The notes: generated by a model from the sequence alone, not told the origin. Counted from the stretch's first letter, positions 38,701 to 47,938 are shown. The stretch: 64,000 nt of DNA from Pirellulimonas nuda (GCF_007750855.1 NZ_CP036291.1:1674001-1738000), one strand, 5' to 3'. Made by a program: numbers and translations.

Positions 38701-40527
38701 ATGAAACCTTCCCTCCTCGCCCGGTCGTTCGTCGCCGTCCTCGCCTCTGTCCTCGCGGCGTCAGCCGCTGAGCCGTTGGACCTCACGTGGCCCAAACGGC
38801 CAACGGCCATCCCCGAGGTCCCGCGCGACCGCGTGATCGGCTTCGCGCTCTACACCACGCAGAACGGCGTCCTCAAGCTCTCGGCTCAGTTGTTCCCGCT
38901 GAAGGTCGAGGAGTCGCGCGAAGTGACGCTAGAACTCGACCGGGGCGACGGCAAGTGGGGCGCGTTCGCCACGCAGAAGGTCGACGACGACCACTGGCAC
39001 ACCTGCTTCCGTGTGGAGGGCTGGGACGAGTCACGCGACGGTCGCTACCGCCTGACCCACCCGGGGGGCGCCGTGTACGAGGGGCGCGTGCGGCGCGACC
39101 CGGTCGAGAAAGAATCCATCGTCGTCGCCGGGCTGAGCTGCAACTCGAACCAGGGACGCGACCGCCGCGACGACGTGGTGCGCAACATCCAGGCACAAGA
39201 CCCCGACATGGTCTTCTTCGCCGGCGACCAGAGCTACGACCACCGCGAGCACCTGTTCGCCTGGCTGCTGTTCGGCTGGCAGTTCGGCGAGGTGATGCGC
39301 GACCGGCCCAGCGTCACCATCCCGGACGACCACGACGTCGGCCACGGCAACCTGTGGGGAGACGCCGGCCGCAAATCGACGCGTCAGGCGGGGGACGACG
39401 GCGGCTATTTCATGCCCGTGGAGTACGTCAACATGGTGCAGCGGGCGCAAACCGCACACCTGCCGGACCCCATCGACCCGACCCCCGTCGCCCGCGGGAT
39501 CACGGTCTACTACACCCGGCTGCAGATCGGCCGCGTTGATTTCGCGATCATCGAAGACCGCAAGTGGAAGACCGGTCCGGCGGGGCTCGTCCCCATGCAG
39601 GGCCCGCGGTCCGACCACATCAACGATCCCGGCTACGACCGCCAGTCGATCGACGTTCACGAGGCCCGGCTGCTGGGCGACAGACAGCTTGCGTTCCTCG
39701 ACCGTTGGGGGCAAGACTGGACCGGCGCCGACGTGAAGTGTGTCCTCTCGCAGACCATCTTCTGCGGCGGCGCCCACATCCACGGAGGCCAGCAGGGACG
39801 GCTGCTGGCCGACCTCGACTCCAACGGTTGGCCCCAGGCGGGCCGAAACCGCGCGCTCATCGCGATGCGCAAGGCGTTCGCGTTTCACATCGCGGGGGAC
39901 CAGCACCTGGCGACCATGATCCACCACGGCGTGAACGACTGGGAGGACGCCGGCTGGAGCTTCTGCGTCCCGTCGATCATGAACTACTACCCCAGGTGGT
40001 GGAAGCCGCTCGAAGAGGGACTGGCCCACGACCCCGCCAGCCCGCTCCCCTACACCGGGCGGTACTACGACGGCTTCGGCAACAAGGTCACCATGGCCGC
40101 CTACGCCAACCCCGCGCCGGGCAACGAGCAAGGGGCGGGCTACGGCCTGGTTCGGTTCAACAACAAGTCCCGCGTGATCACCGCGGAGTGCTGGCCCAGG
40201 CACGTCGACGTCACCAAGCCGGGCGCCCAGCAGTACCCCGGCTGGCCGGTAAAGATCCCGCAGCTCGAGAACTACGGCCGGGTGCCGATGGGCTACTTGC
40301 CCGCGATCGAGCTCCGCGGCGGCGTCGAGCCGGTGGTGCAGGTGGTCGACGAGTGGACGGGCGACGTGGTCTACACGATCCGGGCCTGGGGCAAGCAGTT
40401 CCGCCCCCCCGTCTACAAGACCACCACCACCTACACCGTGCGGATCGGCGAGGGCGGCTCCGTCCAAGAGCACACGGGCCAGGCGGCGAGCCCACTGGAG
40501 CAGCCCAGCAACGCTCCCCAAAAGTAA
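38701..40527 (+). CDS. PhoD-like secreted metallophosphatase
   Basis: This 608-residue protein has a signal peptide (MKPSLLARSFVAVLASVLAA, cleaved near SAAEP) and a small N-terminal beta domain. The metallophosphoesterase/PhoD-like part follows: MVFFAGDQSYDHREHLFAW, TIPDDHDVGHGNLWGDAG (metal-binding D-H-D cluster), VLSQTIFCGGAHIHGG and FHIAGDQHLATMIHHG (His ligands). PhoD enzymes release phosphate from phosphodiesters outside the cell, often with Ca2+/Fe3+. The substrate is unproven. It follows acnA by 111 bp with a REP-like hairpin in between. Confidence 0.85.
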   Translation: MKPSLLARSFVAVLASVLAASAAEPLDLTWPKRPTAIPEVPRDRVIGFALYTTQNGVLKLSAQLFPLKVEESREVTLELDRGDGKWGAFATQKVDDDHWHTCFRVEGWDESRDGRYRLTHPGGAVYEGRVRRDPVEKESIVVAGLSCNSNQGRDRRDDVVRNIQAQDPDMVFFAGDQSYDHREHLFAWLLFGWQFGEVMRDRPSVTIPDDHDVGHGNLWGDAGRKSTRQAGDDGGYFMPVEYVNMVQRAQTAHLPDPIDPTPVARGITVYYTRLQIGRVDFAIIEDRKWKTGPAGLVPMQGPRSDHINDPGYDRQSIDVHEARLLGDRQLAFLDRWGQDWTGADVKCVLSQTIFCGGAHIHGGQQGRLLADLDSNGWPQAGRNRALIAMRKAFAFHIAGDQHLATMIHHGVNDWEDAGWSFCVPSIMNYYPRWWKPLEEGLAHDPASPLPYTGRYYDGFGNKVTMAAYANPAPGNEQGAGYGLVRFNNKSRVITAECWPRHVDVTKPGAQQYPGWPVKIPQLENYGRVPMGYLPAIELRGGVEPVVQVVDEWTGDVVYTIRAWGKQFRPPVYKTTTTYTVRIGEGGSVQEHTGQAASPLEQPSNAPQK

Positions 40528-40552
40528 CCTCAGCCACAACCAACCACCCGCA

Positions 40553-40636
40553 ATAGCCGACGGGCTACGCCCCGTCGGCGCGCGAAGAGAACGCCAACAA
40601 CTGCCAAACGCCGACGGGGCGTAGCCCGTCGGCTAT
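40553..40636. repeat. perfect 28 bp inverted repeat between convergent genes
   Basis: The arms 40553-40580 and 40609-40636 are exact reverse complements (starting ATAGCCGACGGGCTACGCCC) separated by 28 bases. Each arm is itself palindromic. It lies between the convergent PhoD-like and EF-G-like genes and may act as a bidirectional terminator or REP/BIME element. Confidence 0.85.
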
Positions 40637-40661
40637 GCGGTCGCTGTTGGCGCCGTTGCGA

Positions 40662-42755
40662 TTAATCTTCCTCGACGCGCAGCGTCGCCCGCGACATCAC
40701 CTCTTGCTGCACGTTGCCCGGGGCCTGCTCGTAGCCCGACAGCTCCATCGTGTAGCTCCCCTGGCCGCCGGTCATGCTGCTGAGGGTGCGGGCGTAGGTG
40801 GTCACCTCCGCCAGCGGCGCCTTGGCCTCGATGGTGGTCATGCCGCCGCCGTTCTGGTCCATCCCCAGCATCTGGCCCCGCCGGCCGGAGAGGTCGGCCG
40901 AGACGTCCCCCACGTTCGCCTCGGGGGCGGTGATGTGCAGGTGCACAAACGGCTCGAGCAGCGCCGGCGACGCCTGCTTGAAGACCTCTGCGAACACGCG
41001 GTTCGCGGCGGTGCGGAAGGCGTTCTCGTTCGAGTCGACGGGGTGGTCCTTGCCGTAGAACACCTCCACGCAGACATTCTTCACCGGGCAGCCGGTGATC
41101 ACCCCCTGCTTGAGCCGCTCGAGGAAGCCCTTCTCGATCGCCGGCATGAAGTTCCCCGGGATCGTTCCCCCCACCACCGAATCGACCCACAGGAAGTGGT
41201 TCTCTGGGTGGTAGTGGTGGTTCTTGAGCTGTGGGAACCGTTCCTTCGTCGCGAACTCTTCTGGCTTGGCGTCGTCGGGGAAGGGGTAGATACGCACGTG
41301 CACCTCCGCGAACTGCCCCGCGCCCCCGGTCTGCTTCTTGTGGCGGTACGAACCCTCCGCGGTGCCGTTCACCGTTTCGCGGTAGGGGATCTTCGGCTCG
41401 TGCGTGTCGAGCTCTACGTGGTCGCGCCGCGCCACCCGCTCCTTGAGCAGTTGCAGGTGCAGCTCGCTCATCCCGGTCAGCACCGTTTGCTTGGTCTCCG
41501 GGTCGTGCTCAACATGGACGGTGCTGTCTTCCTCCACCAGCCGGTGCAATGCGGTAGAGAGCTTTGCTTCTTCGCCGCGGTTCTTGGCCGAGACGGCCAG
41601 GCCGATCATCGCGGTCGGGAAGGGGATCGGCGGCAGGATCGCGTCGCCCAGCGAGGCGCCGGTGTGCAGCTCTTCGCACTTGGCCACCGCGACGATGTCG
41701 CCTGCGACCGCCGCGTCGATCGGCTCTGTCTTGTCGGCCTGCACGCGCAGCAGCGCCCCGATCTTGACCACTTTCCTGGAGTCGGGGCAGGGGACCACGC
41801 TGTCGCGTTTGAGGGTCCCCGAGAAGACGCGGATGAACGAGAGCTTCTGCACGAAGGGGTCGATCCGTGTGCGGAACACCTGGGCCGCCAACGGGCCGGC
41901 CGGGTCGGCCTTCAGGGCCACGGTGTCCTGGCCAATCGTCGCGGTCCGCTCGACCCCTCCGGGGGGGAGCGCCTCCTCGGCCAGGAAGTCGAGCAGCTCG
42001 TCGAGGCCGATGCCGTTCTTGGCGCTCACACACACCACCGGGGTCGCTTGGCCCTGCTGCATCGCCCGCACCGCGAGCGCCGCCAGCTCGGCGTGCTCCG
42101 GCTCGTGGCCCTCGAAGTATTCTTCCATCGCGTGGTCGTCGACCTCGATGATCGCCTCGACAGCCTGCTCGTGCAGCGCATCGGCCTCGAGCCCCGAGGC
42201 GAGGTGCTCGCCGTGCGTGGGGTCGAGCACGTTGACCATCTTGTGCAGTTCTGGCCCGACGCCGTCGGGGGCGTCCACCAGCACGCAGTGGTCGCCGAAC
42301 GAGGCGTGGATCGAGTCCATCAACGCCGCCAGGTCGACCGTCTGATCGTCCAGCTTGGTGATGCAGAGGATCCGCGCCAGCCCCGCCTTGCCCGCCTCGT
42401 TCCACACGCGCCGCGTGCCGACCTTCACGCCGGCGTGGGCGTCCACCACCACCAGCGCCGTGTCCGCCCCGCGCAGGGCGCCGATCGTCTGACCGATCAG
42501 GTCGGGGTACCCCGGCGTGTCGATCAGGTTGAAGTGCCTGCCCGCGTGCTCGAAGTGGACCACGCTCGCCTCGATCGAGTGCTTGTGGCGCCTCTCCTCG
42601 GGGTCGAAGTCGCAGACGCTGCTGCCGGCGTCGACGCTGGGGGACCCCTGCACGGCCCCGGTCTTAACCAGCAGGGCGTCGATCAGCGTCGTCTTGCCGG
42701 CCGAACCGTGGCCGCAGACGGCGATATTCCGGATATTGGAGGTGGTGAGGGTCAT
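40662..42755 (-). CDS. elongation factor G-like translational GTPase (paralogue)
   Basis: This 697-residue five-domain protein resembles the EF-G2/EF-G-like subfamily. The G domain has G1 GHGSAGKTTL, G3 DTPGYPD and G4 reading TKLD rather than NKxD. The switch I region KHSIEASV differs from the RGITI seen in the canonical factor. Domains IV-V are present (SYRHKKQTGGAGQFAEVHVR, DSVVGGTIPGNFMPAIEKGF, SADLSGRRGQMLGMDQNGGG). Planctomycetes usually carry several fusA paralogues, so the canonical one is presumably elsewhere and this one may serve a specialised step such as recycling or stress translation. Confidence 0.85.
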   Translation of the reverse strand: MTLTTSNIRNIAVCGHGSAGKTTLIDALLVKTGAVQGSPSVDAGSSVCDFDPEERRHKHSIEASVVHFEHAGRHFNLIDTPGYPDLIGQTIGALRGADTALVVVDAHAGVKVGTRRVWNEAGKAGLARILCITKLDDQTVDLAALMDSIHASFGDHCVLVDAPDGVGPELHKMVNVLDPTHGEHLASGLEADALHEQAVEAIIEVDDHAMEEYFEGHEPEHAELAALAVRAMQQGQATPVVCVSAKNGIGLDELLDFLAEEALPPGGVERTATIGQDTVALKADPAGPLAAQVFRTRIDPFVQKLSFIRVFSGTLKRDSVVPCPDSRKVVKIGALLRVQADKTEPIDAAVAGDIVAVAKCEELHTGASLGDAILPPIPFPTAMIGLAVSAKNRGEEAKLSTALHRLVEEDSTVHVEHDPETKQTVLTGMSELHLQLLKERVARRDHVELDTHEPKIPYRETVNGTAEGSYRHKKQTGGAGQFAEVHVRIYPFPDDAKPEEFATKERFPQLKNHHYHPENHFLWVDSVVGGTIPGNFMPAIEKGFLERLKQGVITGCPVKNVCVEVFYGKDHPVDSNENAFRTAANRVFAEVFKQASPALLEPFVHLHITAPEANVGDVSADLSGRRGQMLGMDQNGGGMTTIEAKAPLAEVTTYARTLSSMTGGQGSYTMELSGYEQAPGNVQQEVMSRATLRVEED

Positions 42756-42811
42756 CGTTGGAGCTCCGAGAGAAGAGTGAGGAGAGAGAGCGCCCGATTG
42801 GATGGATGCCG

Positions 42812-43540
42812 CTAATCACCCCCATCGCCCTGGGCGGCGACTAGCGCATCCGGGATGGCGATCGTTCCTTCGTAGAGGGCCCTTCCAATAATGGCGCCAC
42901 TCATGCCGACGCGGCTAAGCGCCCGGACGTCGTCGATGGTGGTGACCCCCCCCGAGGCGACAATCGGCACGCGCACCGCACGCTGCATCTCGGCCATCGC
43001 CTCGACGTTCGGCCCGGACATCATCCCGTCGGTAGCGATATCGGTGTAGACGATCGCGGCGAGAGGCTCGTCGTTGAACTCGAGCGCCAGTTCCACGGCC
43101 GAAGTGGTGCTGGTCTCCATCCAACCGTCCGTAGCCACTAGGCCGTTGCGGGCGTCGAGTCCCAATACCAGCCGGTTGGGAAACTTCCGCACGACCTCAC
43201 GGAACCACTCGCGTTGCTTCAGAGCAGAAGTTCCGACCACCAGACGCGCGACGCCGAAGCCCAGCAGCTCGGTGATCGACTGCTCGTCGCGGACGCCCCC
43301 CCCCAGCTCGACCTGCATGTCGACCGCAGAGAGGATCTCCTGGATGGCCGGCAGGTTGACCGTCAGCCCCTCGCGGGCGCCGTCCAGGTCGACCAGGTGT
43401 AGATGGCGGGCGCCCTGCGCCTGGAATCGCCTAGCCACGGCGACCGGATCGCTGTCAAAGACGGTTTCTTGAGAGTAGTCGCCCTGCAACAAACGGACGC
43501 ACTTGCCCCCCCGCAGGTCGATTGCCGGCCAGATTTCCAT
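42812..43540 (-). CDS. hisA: HisA, ProFAR isomerase
   Basis: This 242-residue TIM barrel catalyses the Amadori isomerisation of ProFAR to PRFAR in histidine synthesis. IWPAIDLRGGKCVRLLQGDY carries the first catalytic aspartate, VELGGGVRDEQSI the phosphate site, and YTDIATDGMMSGPNVEAM the second aspartate; IVASGGVTTIDDVRAL completes the fold. It lies downstream of hisH on the same strand. A hisF gene is not visible in the window. Confidence 0.94.
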   Translation of the reverse strand: MEIWPAIDLRGGKCVRLLQGDYSQETVFDSDPVAVARRFQAQGARHLHLVDLDGAREGLTVNLPAIQEILSAVDMQVELGGGVRDEQSITELLGFGVARLVVGTSALKQREWFREVVRKFPNRLVLGLDARNGLVATDGWMETSTTSAVELALEFNDEPLAAIVYTDIATDGMMSGPNVEAMAEMQRAVRVPIVASGGVTTIDDVRALSRVGMSGAIIGRALYEGTIAIPDALVAAQGDGGD

Positions 43541-43651
43541 CCCGAAAGCCCGCGTCTGAAGAAGTGCATGAATTCGCCTGCGAATGAATTATCGCAAATG
43601 CGCGGGCGCGACACAACGGCCTAGGACACCCGGCGATCGGGGCGCCGCCGA

Positions 43652-44299
43652 TCAGAGCTCTGCGAAGTTACGCAGCAGCCGAAGCCCACAGGCCTGGCTC
43701 TTTTCCGGGTGGAACTGGGCCGCAAAGACGTTGTCACGGTGCACGCACGAGCAGAACGGCACATGGTAGTCCGTTTCTGCGGCGACCAGGCCCGCGTCGC
43801 CCGGGCGGACGTAGTACGAGTGGACGAAATAGAAGTAGTCCCCGTCGTGGATCCCTTCGAGCACCGGGGAAGGACGCTTGATCGAGAGCTGGTTCCAGCC
43901 CATGTGCGGCACTTTGCACTCGTGCGGCAACCCGGCGAAGCGGACCACTTCGCCCGGCAGGACGCCCAGCCCCTCGTGGACGCCGTCCTCGTGGCTCCGC
44001 TCGAACAGCAGTTGCATCCCCAGGCAGATGCCCAGCAGAGGCGTCCCCGCGGCGATCGCGTCGCACAGCGGATCCACCAGGCCCCGCTCCCGCAGCGAAG
44101 CGATGGCGTCTGAGAACGCCCCCACGCCCGGGAGCACGATTTTATCCGCGTGGCGGACCACCTCGGGATCGCTCGTCACCACGGCCGCGTGCCCCACCCG
44201 TTCGAGCCCCTTCTGCACACTGCGCAGGTTGCCCATGTCGTAGTCAACGAGTGCGATCAACGGGGGGGCGTTCCGGAGGGGGAGAGGGGATCCCCCCAT
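43652..44299 (-). CDS. hisH: HisH, imidazole glycerol phosphate synthase glutaminase subunit
   Basis: This 215-residue class I glutamine amidotransferase supplies ammonia to HisF. LIALVDYDMGNLRSVQKGLE starts the fold, GICLGMQLLFERS has the catalytic cysteine and FCSCVHRDNVFAAQFHPEKS the histidine and glutamate. The real start may be the TTG at 44260, where the conserved strand begins; the ATG at 44299 adds about 13 residues. It precedes hisA by 111 bp on the same strand. Confidence 0.93.
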   Translation of the reverse strand: MGGSPLPLRNAPPLIALVDYDMGNLRSVQKGLERVGHAAVVTSDPEVVRHADKIVLPGVGAFSDAIASLRERGLVDPLCDAIAAGTPLLGICLGMQLLFERSHEDGVHEGLGVLPGEVVRFAGLPHECKVPHMGWNQLSIKRPSPVLEGIHDGDYFYFVHSYYVRPGDAGLVAAETDYHVPFCSCVHRDNVFAAQFHPEKSQACGLRLLRNFAEL

Positions 44300-44338
44300 C
44301 TTAAGCCAAGCGACCCCGCGGCTAAAGCGGCCAGCGGG

Positions 44339-45169
44339 CTAGCGGCGCTGGAACGATTCGGGGTAGATCACCAGCTCGATCCGCCGGTTCTTGGCCCTGC
44401 CCGCCTCGGTGGCGTTGGACACGATCGGGTGATTGGCGCCGTAACCGATCACGAACAACTGCTGTTCGGGGGCTTGGCCAGAACGGCGCATCACGTCGTA
44501 GACCGCCGTTGCCTGGGCGACCGACAGGTGGTGGGCCGAGGCGTACCGGCCCGAGGGGGGGCCGCCGCCGTCGGTGTGCCCCTCGATCCCAATCCGCTGT
44601 TCTGGGTAGGCCCGCAGCACGTCGACGGTGACGTTCTGCAGCAACGGCTCGGCGCCGGTCTGCAGCGAGGCGTCTCCCTGCGAAAAGAGCTGGTCGGACG
44701 CGATCGAGACGCGGATCACGTCTCCGTCCTGACGGACCTCGACGCCCGGCAGGCTGGCGACCGACAGGGGCCGCATCAGCGTGCTGTTCGCGCGGATCGT
44801 CGCCCCGCCGCTGGGGACCTGCGTGCTGGCGGTGAGCGCCTGGGTGCGGCTGCTGAGCTTCGAGTTGTCCATCTGCGCCGCGGCGAGCTGATCGGCCGTG
44901 GCGCGTAGCTGGTCCTGCGTTGCTGTCATCTGCTGCTGCAAGAGCTGCGCCTGCTGCCGCGACTCCGCCAGCAGGGTCTCCAACTCCTGGTTGTCGCGAT
45001 CGAGGTCGGTCGCCCGCGTCCTCAGCTCATCGGATTGAAGGGCGAGCTGCTGCTGCTGTTCCGGAGAGAGCGCGACCGGCTGTGGACCCTGAGGCCGGAA
45101 CACAACGCGTCCGCAGCCCGACGCGAGGGTCAGGGTGAAGCAAACGGAGATGGCGACGCGTAGGAACAT
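44339..45169 (-). CDS. OmpA-family lipoprotein with coiled coil
   Basis: Start ATG 45169 gives 276 residues with a lipobox (FTLTLASGC). Residues ~35-105 form a Gln-rich coiled coil (LDRDNQELETLLAESRQQAQ). The C-terminal OmpA/MotB domain binds peptidoglycan: IGIEGHTDGGGPPSGRYASA and QLFVIGYGANHPIVSNATEA, ending in KNRRIELVIYP. Such proteins tether the outer membrane to the cell wall. It is next to hisH with no evident functional link. Confidence 0.88.
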   Translation of the reverse strand: MFLRVAISVCFTLTLASGCGRVVFRPQGPQPVALSPEQQQQLALQSDELRTRATDLDRDNQELETLLAESRQQAQLLQQQMTATQDQLRATADQLAAAQMDNSKLSSRTQALTASTQVPSGGATIRANSTLMRPLSVASLPGVEVRQDGDVIRVSIASDQLFSQGDASLQTGAEPLLQNVTVDVLRAYPEQRIGIEGHTDGGGPPSGRYASAHHLSVAQATAVYDVMRRSGQAPEQQLFVIGYGANHPIVSNATEAGRAKNRRIELVIYPESFQRR

Positions 45170-45280
45170 CGGGGGTCGGTTCGCCTTTGCGCTGGGCGGA
45201 TCCTGCAAGCGGCGGGAGGTTAGCAGGCAAGCCGCCGGCGGCCAAGTGCGAACACGTGACGCTAGCACCCCAAAGCAAGC

Positions 45281-45375
45281 GAGCCGCCGGCGTCAGCCGA
45301 CCCAGAGGGGCTCGCGGAGCGCCGCGGAGGCGTTCGGGCCCACCGGCAAGACTCCGTCGGCTGACGCCGACGGCT
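45281..45375. repeat. 23 bp REP-like inverted repeat pair
   Basis: Arms 45281-45303 (GAGCCGCCGGCGTCAGCCGA...) and 45353-45375 pair at about 20 of 23 positions and share the core of the repeat at 26177-26293. The element overlaps the 3' end of the gene at 45293-45865, whose C-terminal EPSASADGV is encoded by it. Confidence 0.7.
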
Positions 45376-45865
45376 CGACTGATCGCGAGAGCGGGTTGGG
45401 GGGGTACTCGCCGTAGAACCGGCGGATGTAGTTCCGCCGCCAACGCTGCGGCTTGTGGGGCGCCCAGCCCATGCGGCGGAGGGACCGGTCCGAGAGCCGG
45501 CTGTTCGCGGCGTCGCACACGATCGCGTCCGTTTGTTTTAGCTCGGCGACCCAGTCGAGCGCCAAGAGCGCCGTTCGGATCGTGCGGTAGCCGGCGCCCC
45601 GGGTCGACGCGACGTACCGCAGCGCCAGGAACCCCGGCGCAGAACGCGGCTGGTTGTAGTACAGCCGGCAGCGGTCCGCGGGGCCCGCTTCATGGAAGCG
45701 GTCGCCCACCGGCCACAGCTCTCGCAGCGACAGCACCTTCGGCCAGGCCCGCAGGTGGATCGCAACCAGGACGCCGGCGTGCGTCTCGATGACGCCGTAG
45801 CGCCCCGCGCGGATCGCTTTACGCTGACCGGCAAAGTCGCGGATGGTTCTCGAGAGTCGGATCAC
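45293..45865 (-). CDS. conserved hypothetical protein, possibly GNAT-like
   Basis: From the GTG at 45865 the protein has 190 residues; upstream codons to 45949 look like intergenic repeat sequence and overlap the preceding gene. It is basic, with AIHLRAWPKVLSLRELWPVG and a C-terminal SDRSLRRMGWAPHKPQRWRR that recalls the acetyl-CoA-binding end of GNAT acetyltransferases. I cannot confirm the family. The last ~30 residues come from an intergenic REP-like element, so the natural C terminus may have been replaced or extended. Confidence 0.55.
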   Translation of the reverse strand: MIRLSRTIRDFAGQRKAIRAGRYGVIETHAGVLVAIHLRAWPKVLSLRELWPVGDRFHEAGPADRCRLYYNQPRSAPGFLALRYVASTRGAGYRTIRTALLALDWVAELKQTDAIVCDAANSRLSDRSLRRMGWAPHKPQRWRRNYIRRFYGEYPPNPLSRSVEPSASADGVLPVGPNASAALREPLWVG

Positions 45866-45929
45866 GTCGGGTCTCTTGCGGCGTTGCTCAGGGGGTCCCT
45901 CCGCGCCTCTGCGCCTCGGCGAGAGACCC

Positions 45930-47288
45930 TTAATCTTGGCTGCGCCCAAAGAGCAACTGCTTGATCACCTGCCAGATTCCCAGCAACACCCCCAGCAGCA
46001 CAAGGCAAACAACCGTCGCGACCGGCACCAGCCAACCGAGCGAGAAGACCAGCTCGGTGTGGTTCCACAGCGGCGCCCACAAGAAGAAGAGCGCGAGCGT
46101 CGCCAGGCAGAGGTAGGGGCCGTAGGGGATCTCGTCGTCGCGGTTGATCAGCAGGTTCGCCACCGCGATCACCACCGCGGCAAACGGGGCCAAGAAGAAC
46201 ACGAACAGCGACGCCTGCCAGCCGAGCACCGTGCCGAGCATCATCATCAGCATCACGTCGCCAAAGCCCATGGCCTCGCGCCGCAGCGCCGCGGCGCCGA
46301 TCAAACGCACCCCCCACACGATGCCGCCGCTGGCCGCCATTCCCACCAGCGCCGTGAGCAGCCCGCTCCAATGGGCGCCGCCGGTCCACCACGCCATGGC
46401 GATCACCAGCGTGCCGGCGATGACCGCCTCGCGCAGCGGCGTGGTGCGGACGCCGCGCCACACGTGCGCCGCGATCAGCCCCAGCGCGAACGGCGCGCCG
46501 CGCCTGCCGCGCCACACCCGTGGGATCACCGCGAAGCACCACAACCAGTAGCAGCCCAGCCCGGCCAGCAGGGCCGGGTGGCTGTGGTCGGGCCAGGCGT
46601 GGTTGGGCGCCGCGGTGTGCATCGGCTGCACGTACAGCGGCTCACCTTCGGGCCCAAGGATCGGCGTTCCCTGGGGCTCGAGCAGCGGGACCGAGAACCG
46701 CGGCTCTGCGGCCGACTCGACGACATCGGGCAGACCAGCCGCCGGAAAAGCCAGCGCCGCCAGCAAGAAGGCGAGCGTGCCGTAGTCGGTGAGCGAGCTG
46801 GGGATCGACTTCTCATCGATGTCGACAAAGCTGGCCACCAGCATCAGCCACGCGGCCGCGGCGTGCAACGCGAACACGGCGTGCAGCGGCCAGGCGAGCG
46901 GGCGGGGGTCGATCTCCGGCGGTTGCATGCCGGCCCGCAACAATAGCTCGTCGACCTGACCGCCGATCAGGCCGAGCCGATCGACCTCCCACCAGTAGAG
47001 CGCGGCGACCAGCAGCCCGAAGCCGACCTCGATCAGCAGCGGCCGGACCCAGAACAAGCGGCCCAGCTGCGTCGCGTCGCGTCGCAGCCGCCACCAGCCG
47101 AACACCGGCAGCCGGTCGGCCCAGCCGCGCGGGGCGACCCCTTCGGGGGCGGGCTGCCAGGGCGATACCCGGCGGGCGTTCCAGGCCCAAGCGTAGATCG
47201 CGGCGTTCCCCAGCGAGGCCGCGGCGGCGCCGACGACAAACAGGGCCGCGAGGCGGAGCGGGAGCGGGATATCGAGCAGGGCCTGCAT
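45930..47288 (-). CDS. A24 family prepilin peptidase lacking the CxxC zinc motif
   Basis: This 452-residue integral membrane protease cleaves type IV prepilin/pseudopilin leaders. Catalytic aspartates lie in FVDIDEKSIPSSLTD and in GFGDVMLMMMLG. The N-terminal cytoplasmic part (WADRLPVFGWWRLRRDATQL) corresponds to the methylase domain but has no CxxC pairs. A ~95-residue loop with PEGEPLYVQPMHTAAPNHAW is an extra insertion. It lies next to the shikimate kinase gene without a shared function. Confidence 0.87.
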   Translation of the reverse strand: MQALLDIPLPLRLAALFVVGAAAASLGNAAIYAWAWNARRVSPWQPAPEGVAPRGWADRLPVFGWWRLRRDATQLGRLFWVRPLLIEVGFGLLVAALYWWEVDRLGLIGGQVDELLLRAGMQPPEIDPRPLAWPLHAVFALHAAAAWLMLVASFVDIDEKSIPSSLTDYGTLAFLLAALAFPAAGLPDVVESAAEPRFSVPLLEPQGTPILGPEGEPLYVQPMHTAAPNHAWPDHSHPALLAGLGCYWLWCFAVIPRVWRGRRGAPFALGLIAAHVWRGVRTTPLREAVIAGTLVIAMAWWTGGAHWSGLLTALVGMAASGGIVWGVRLIGAAALRREAMGFGDVMLMMMLGTVLGWQASLFVFFLAPFAAVVIAVANLLINRDDEIPYGPYLCLATLALFFLWAPLWNHTELVFSLGWLVPVATVVCLVLLGVLLGIWQVIKQLLFGRSQD

Positions 47289-47300
47289 GCGGCGTGCAAG

Positions 47301-47831
47301 TCAGCGGTTGAGGAAGGCGGCGATCGCGTCGGCCACCTGGTCGGGGGTGCGGCCTTCGGTGTCGACCTCAAAGGTAGCACACTCGCGGTACACGCTCTCG
47401 CGGGCGCTTAGGACCTGGGTGATTTCTTCCAGCAGCCCCTGCCCGGTGAGGCTCGGCCGACGGTCCCCGCTCGACGGATCGGCGGCGAGTCGATCCGCGA
47501 TGGTCTGCGCCGACGCCGTGAGCCAAACGACCGGCCCGGACCGCGCCAGCGCCTCCCGCGTCGCTTCGCGGAGCACGGCGCCCCCGCCGAGAGCCACTAC
47601 GCAGCGGTCGCGTTCGCACAGCGAGATGACCACGCCGGCTTCGAGCGCACGGAACGCTTGTTCCCCCTGCTGGGCGAAGACCTCTGCGATCGACTTTTCG
47701 GCCGCTTGCTCGACCAGATCGTCGGAGTCCACGCTCTCCCAACCGAGCCGCGCAGCGAGCGCCCGTGCGACGGCCGACTTGCCAACGCCCCGGTACCCCT
47801 CTAGAAACAAGATGTCGCGCTGCCCCGCCAT
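47301..47831 (-). CDS. aroK: shikimate kinase
   Basis: With the ATG at 47831 the protein has 176 residues, the usual AroK length. It phosphorylates shikimate with ATP: Walker A is GYRGVGKSAVA, the aspartate motif is SVDSDD, the shikimate site is VVALGGGAVLR, and DRRPSLTGQ forms the lid arginine region. It is 12 bases upstream of the prepilin peptidase gene on the same strand and close to the aroDE fusion gene. Confidence 0.93.
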   Translation of the reverse strand: MAGQRDILFLEGYRGVGKSAVARALAARLGWESVDSDDLVEQAAEKSIAEVFAQQGEQAFRALEAGVVISLCERDRCVVALGGGAVLREATREALARSGPVVWLTASAQTIADRLAADPSSGDRRPSLTGQGLLEEITQVLSARESVYRECATFEVDTEGRTPDQVADAIAAFLNR

Positions 47832-47938
47832 GCAGGAATGATGACGCCGCGGGCGCGTCGTTGCTAGGTCCATCTGCGGGACTCCGGGCTGCCGCGTGGG
47901 CCCGGCGTTCTCACTCAGGCTCTTCAGGGAGGCGCGAC

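Noticed and set aside
40553-40636. IS terminal inverted repeats
   Set aside because: Only 28 bases lie between the arms, with no transposase, so a REP/terminator-type element is more likely.
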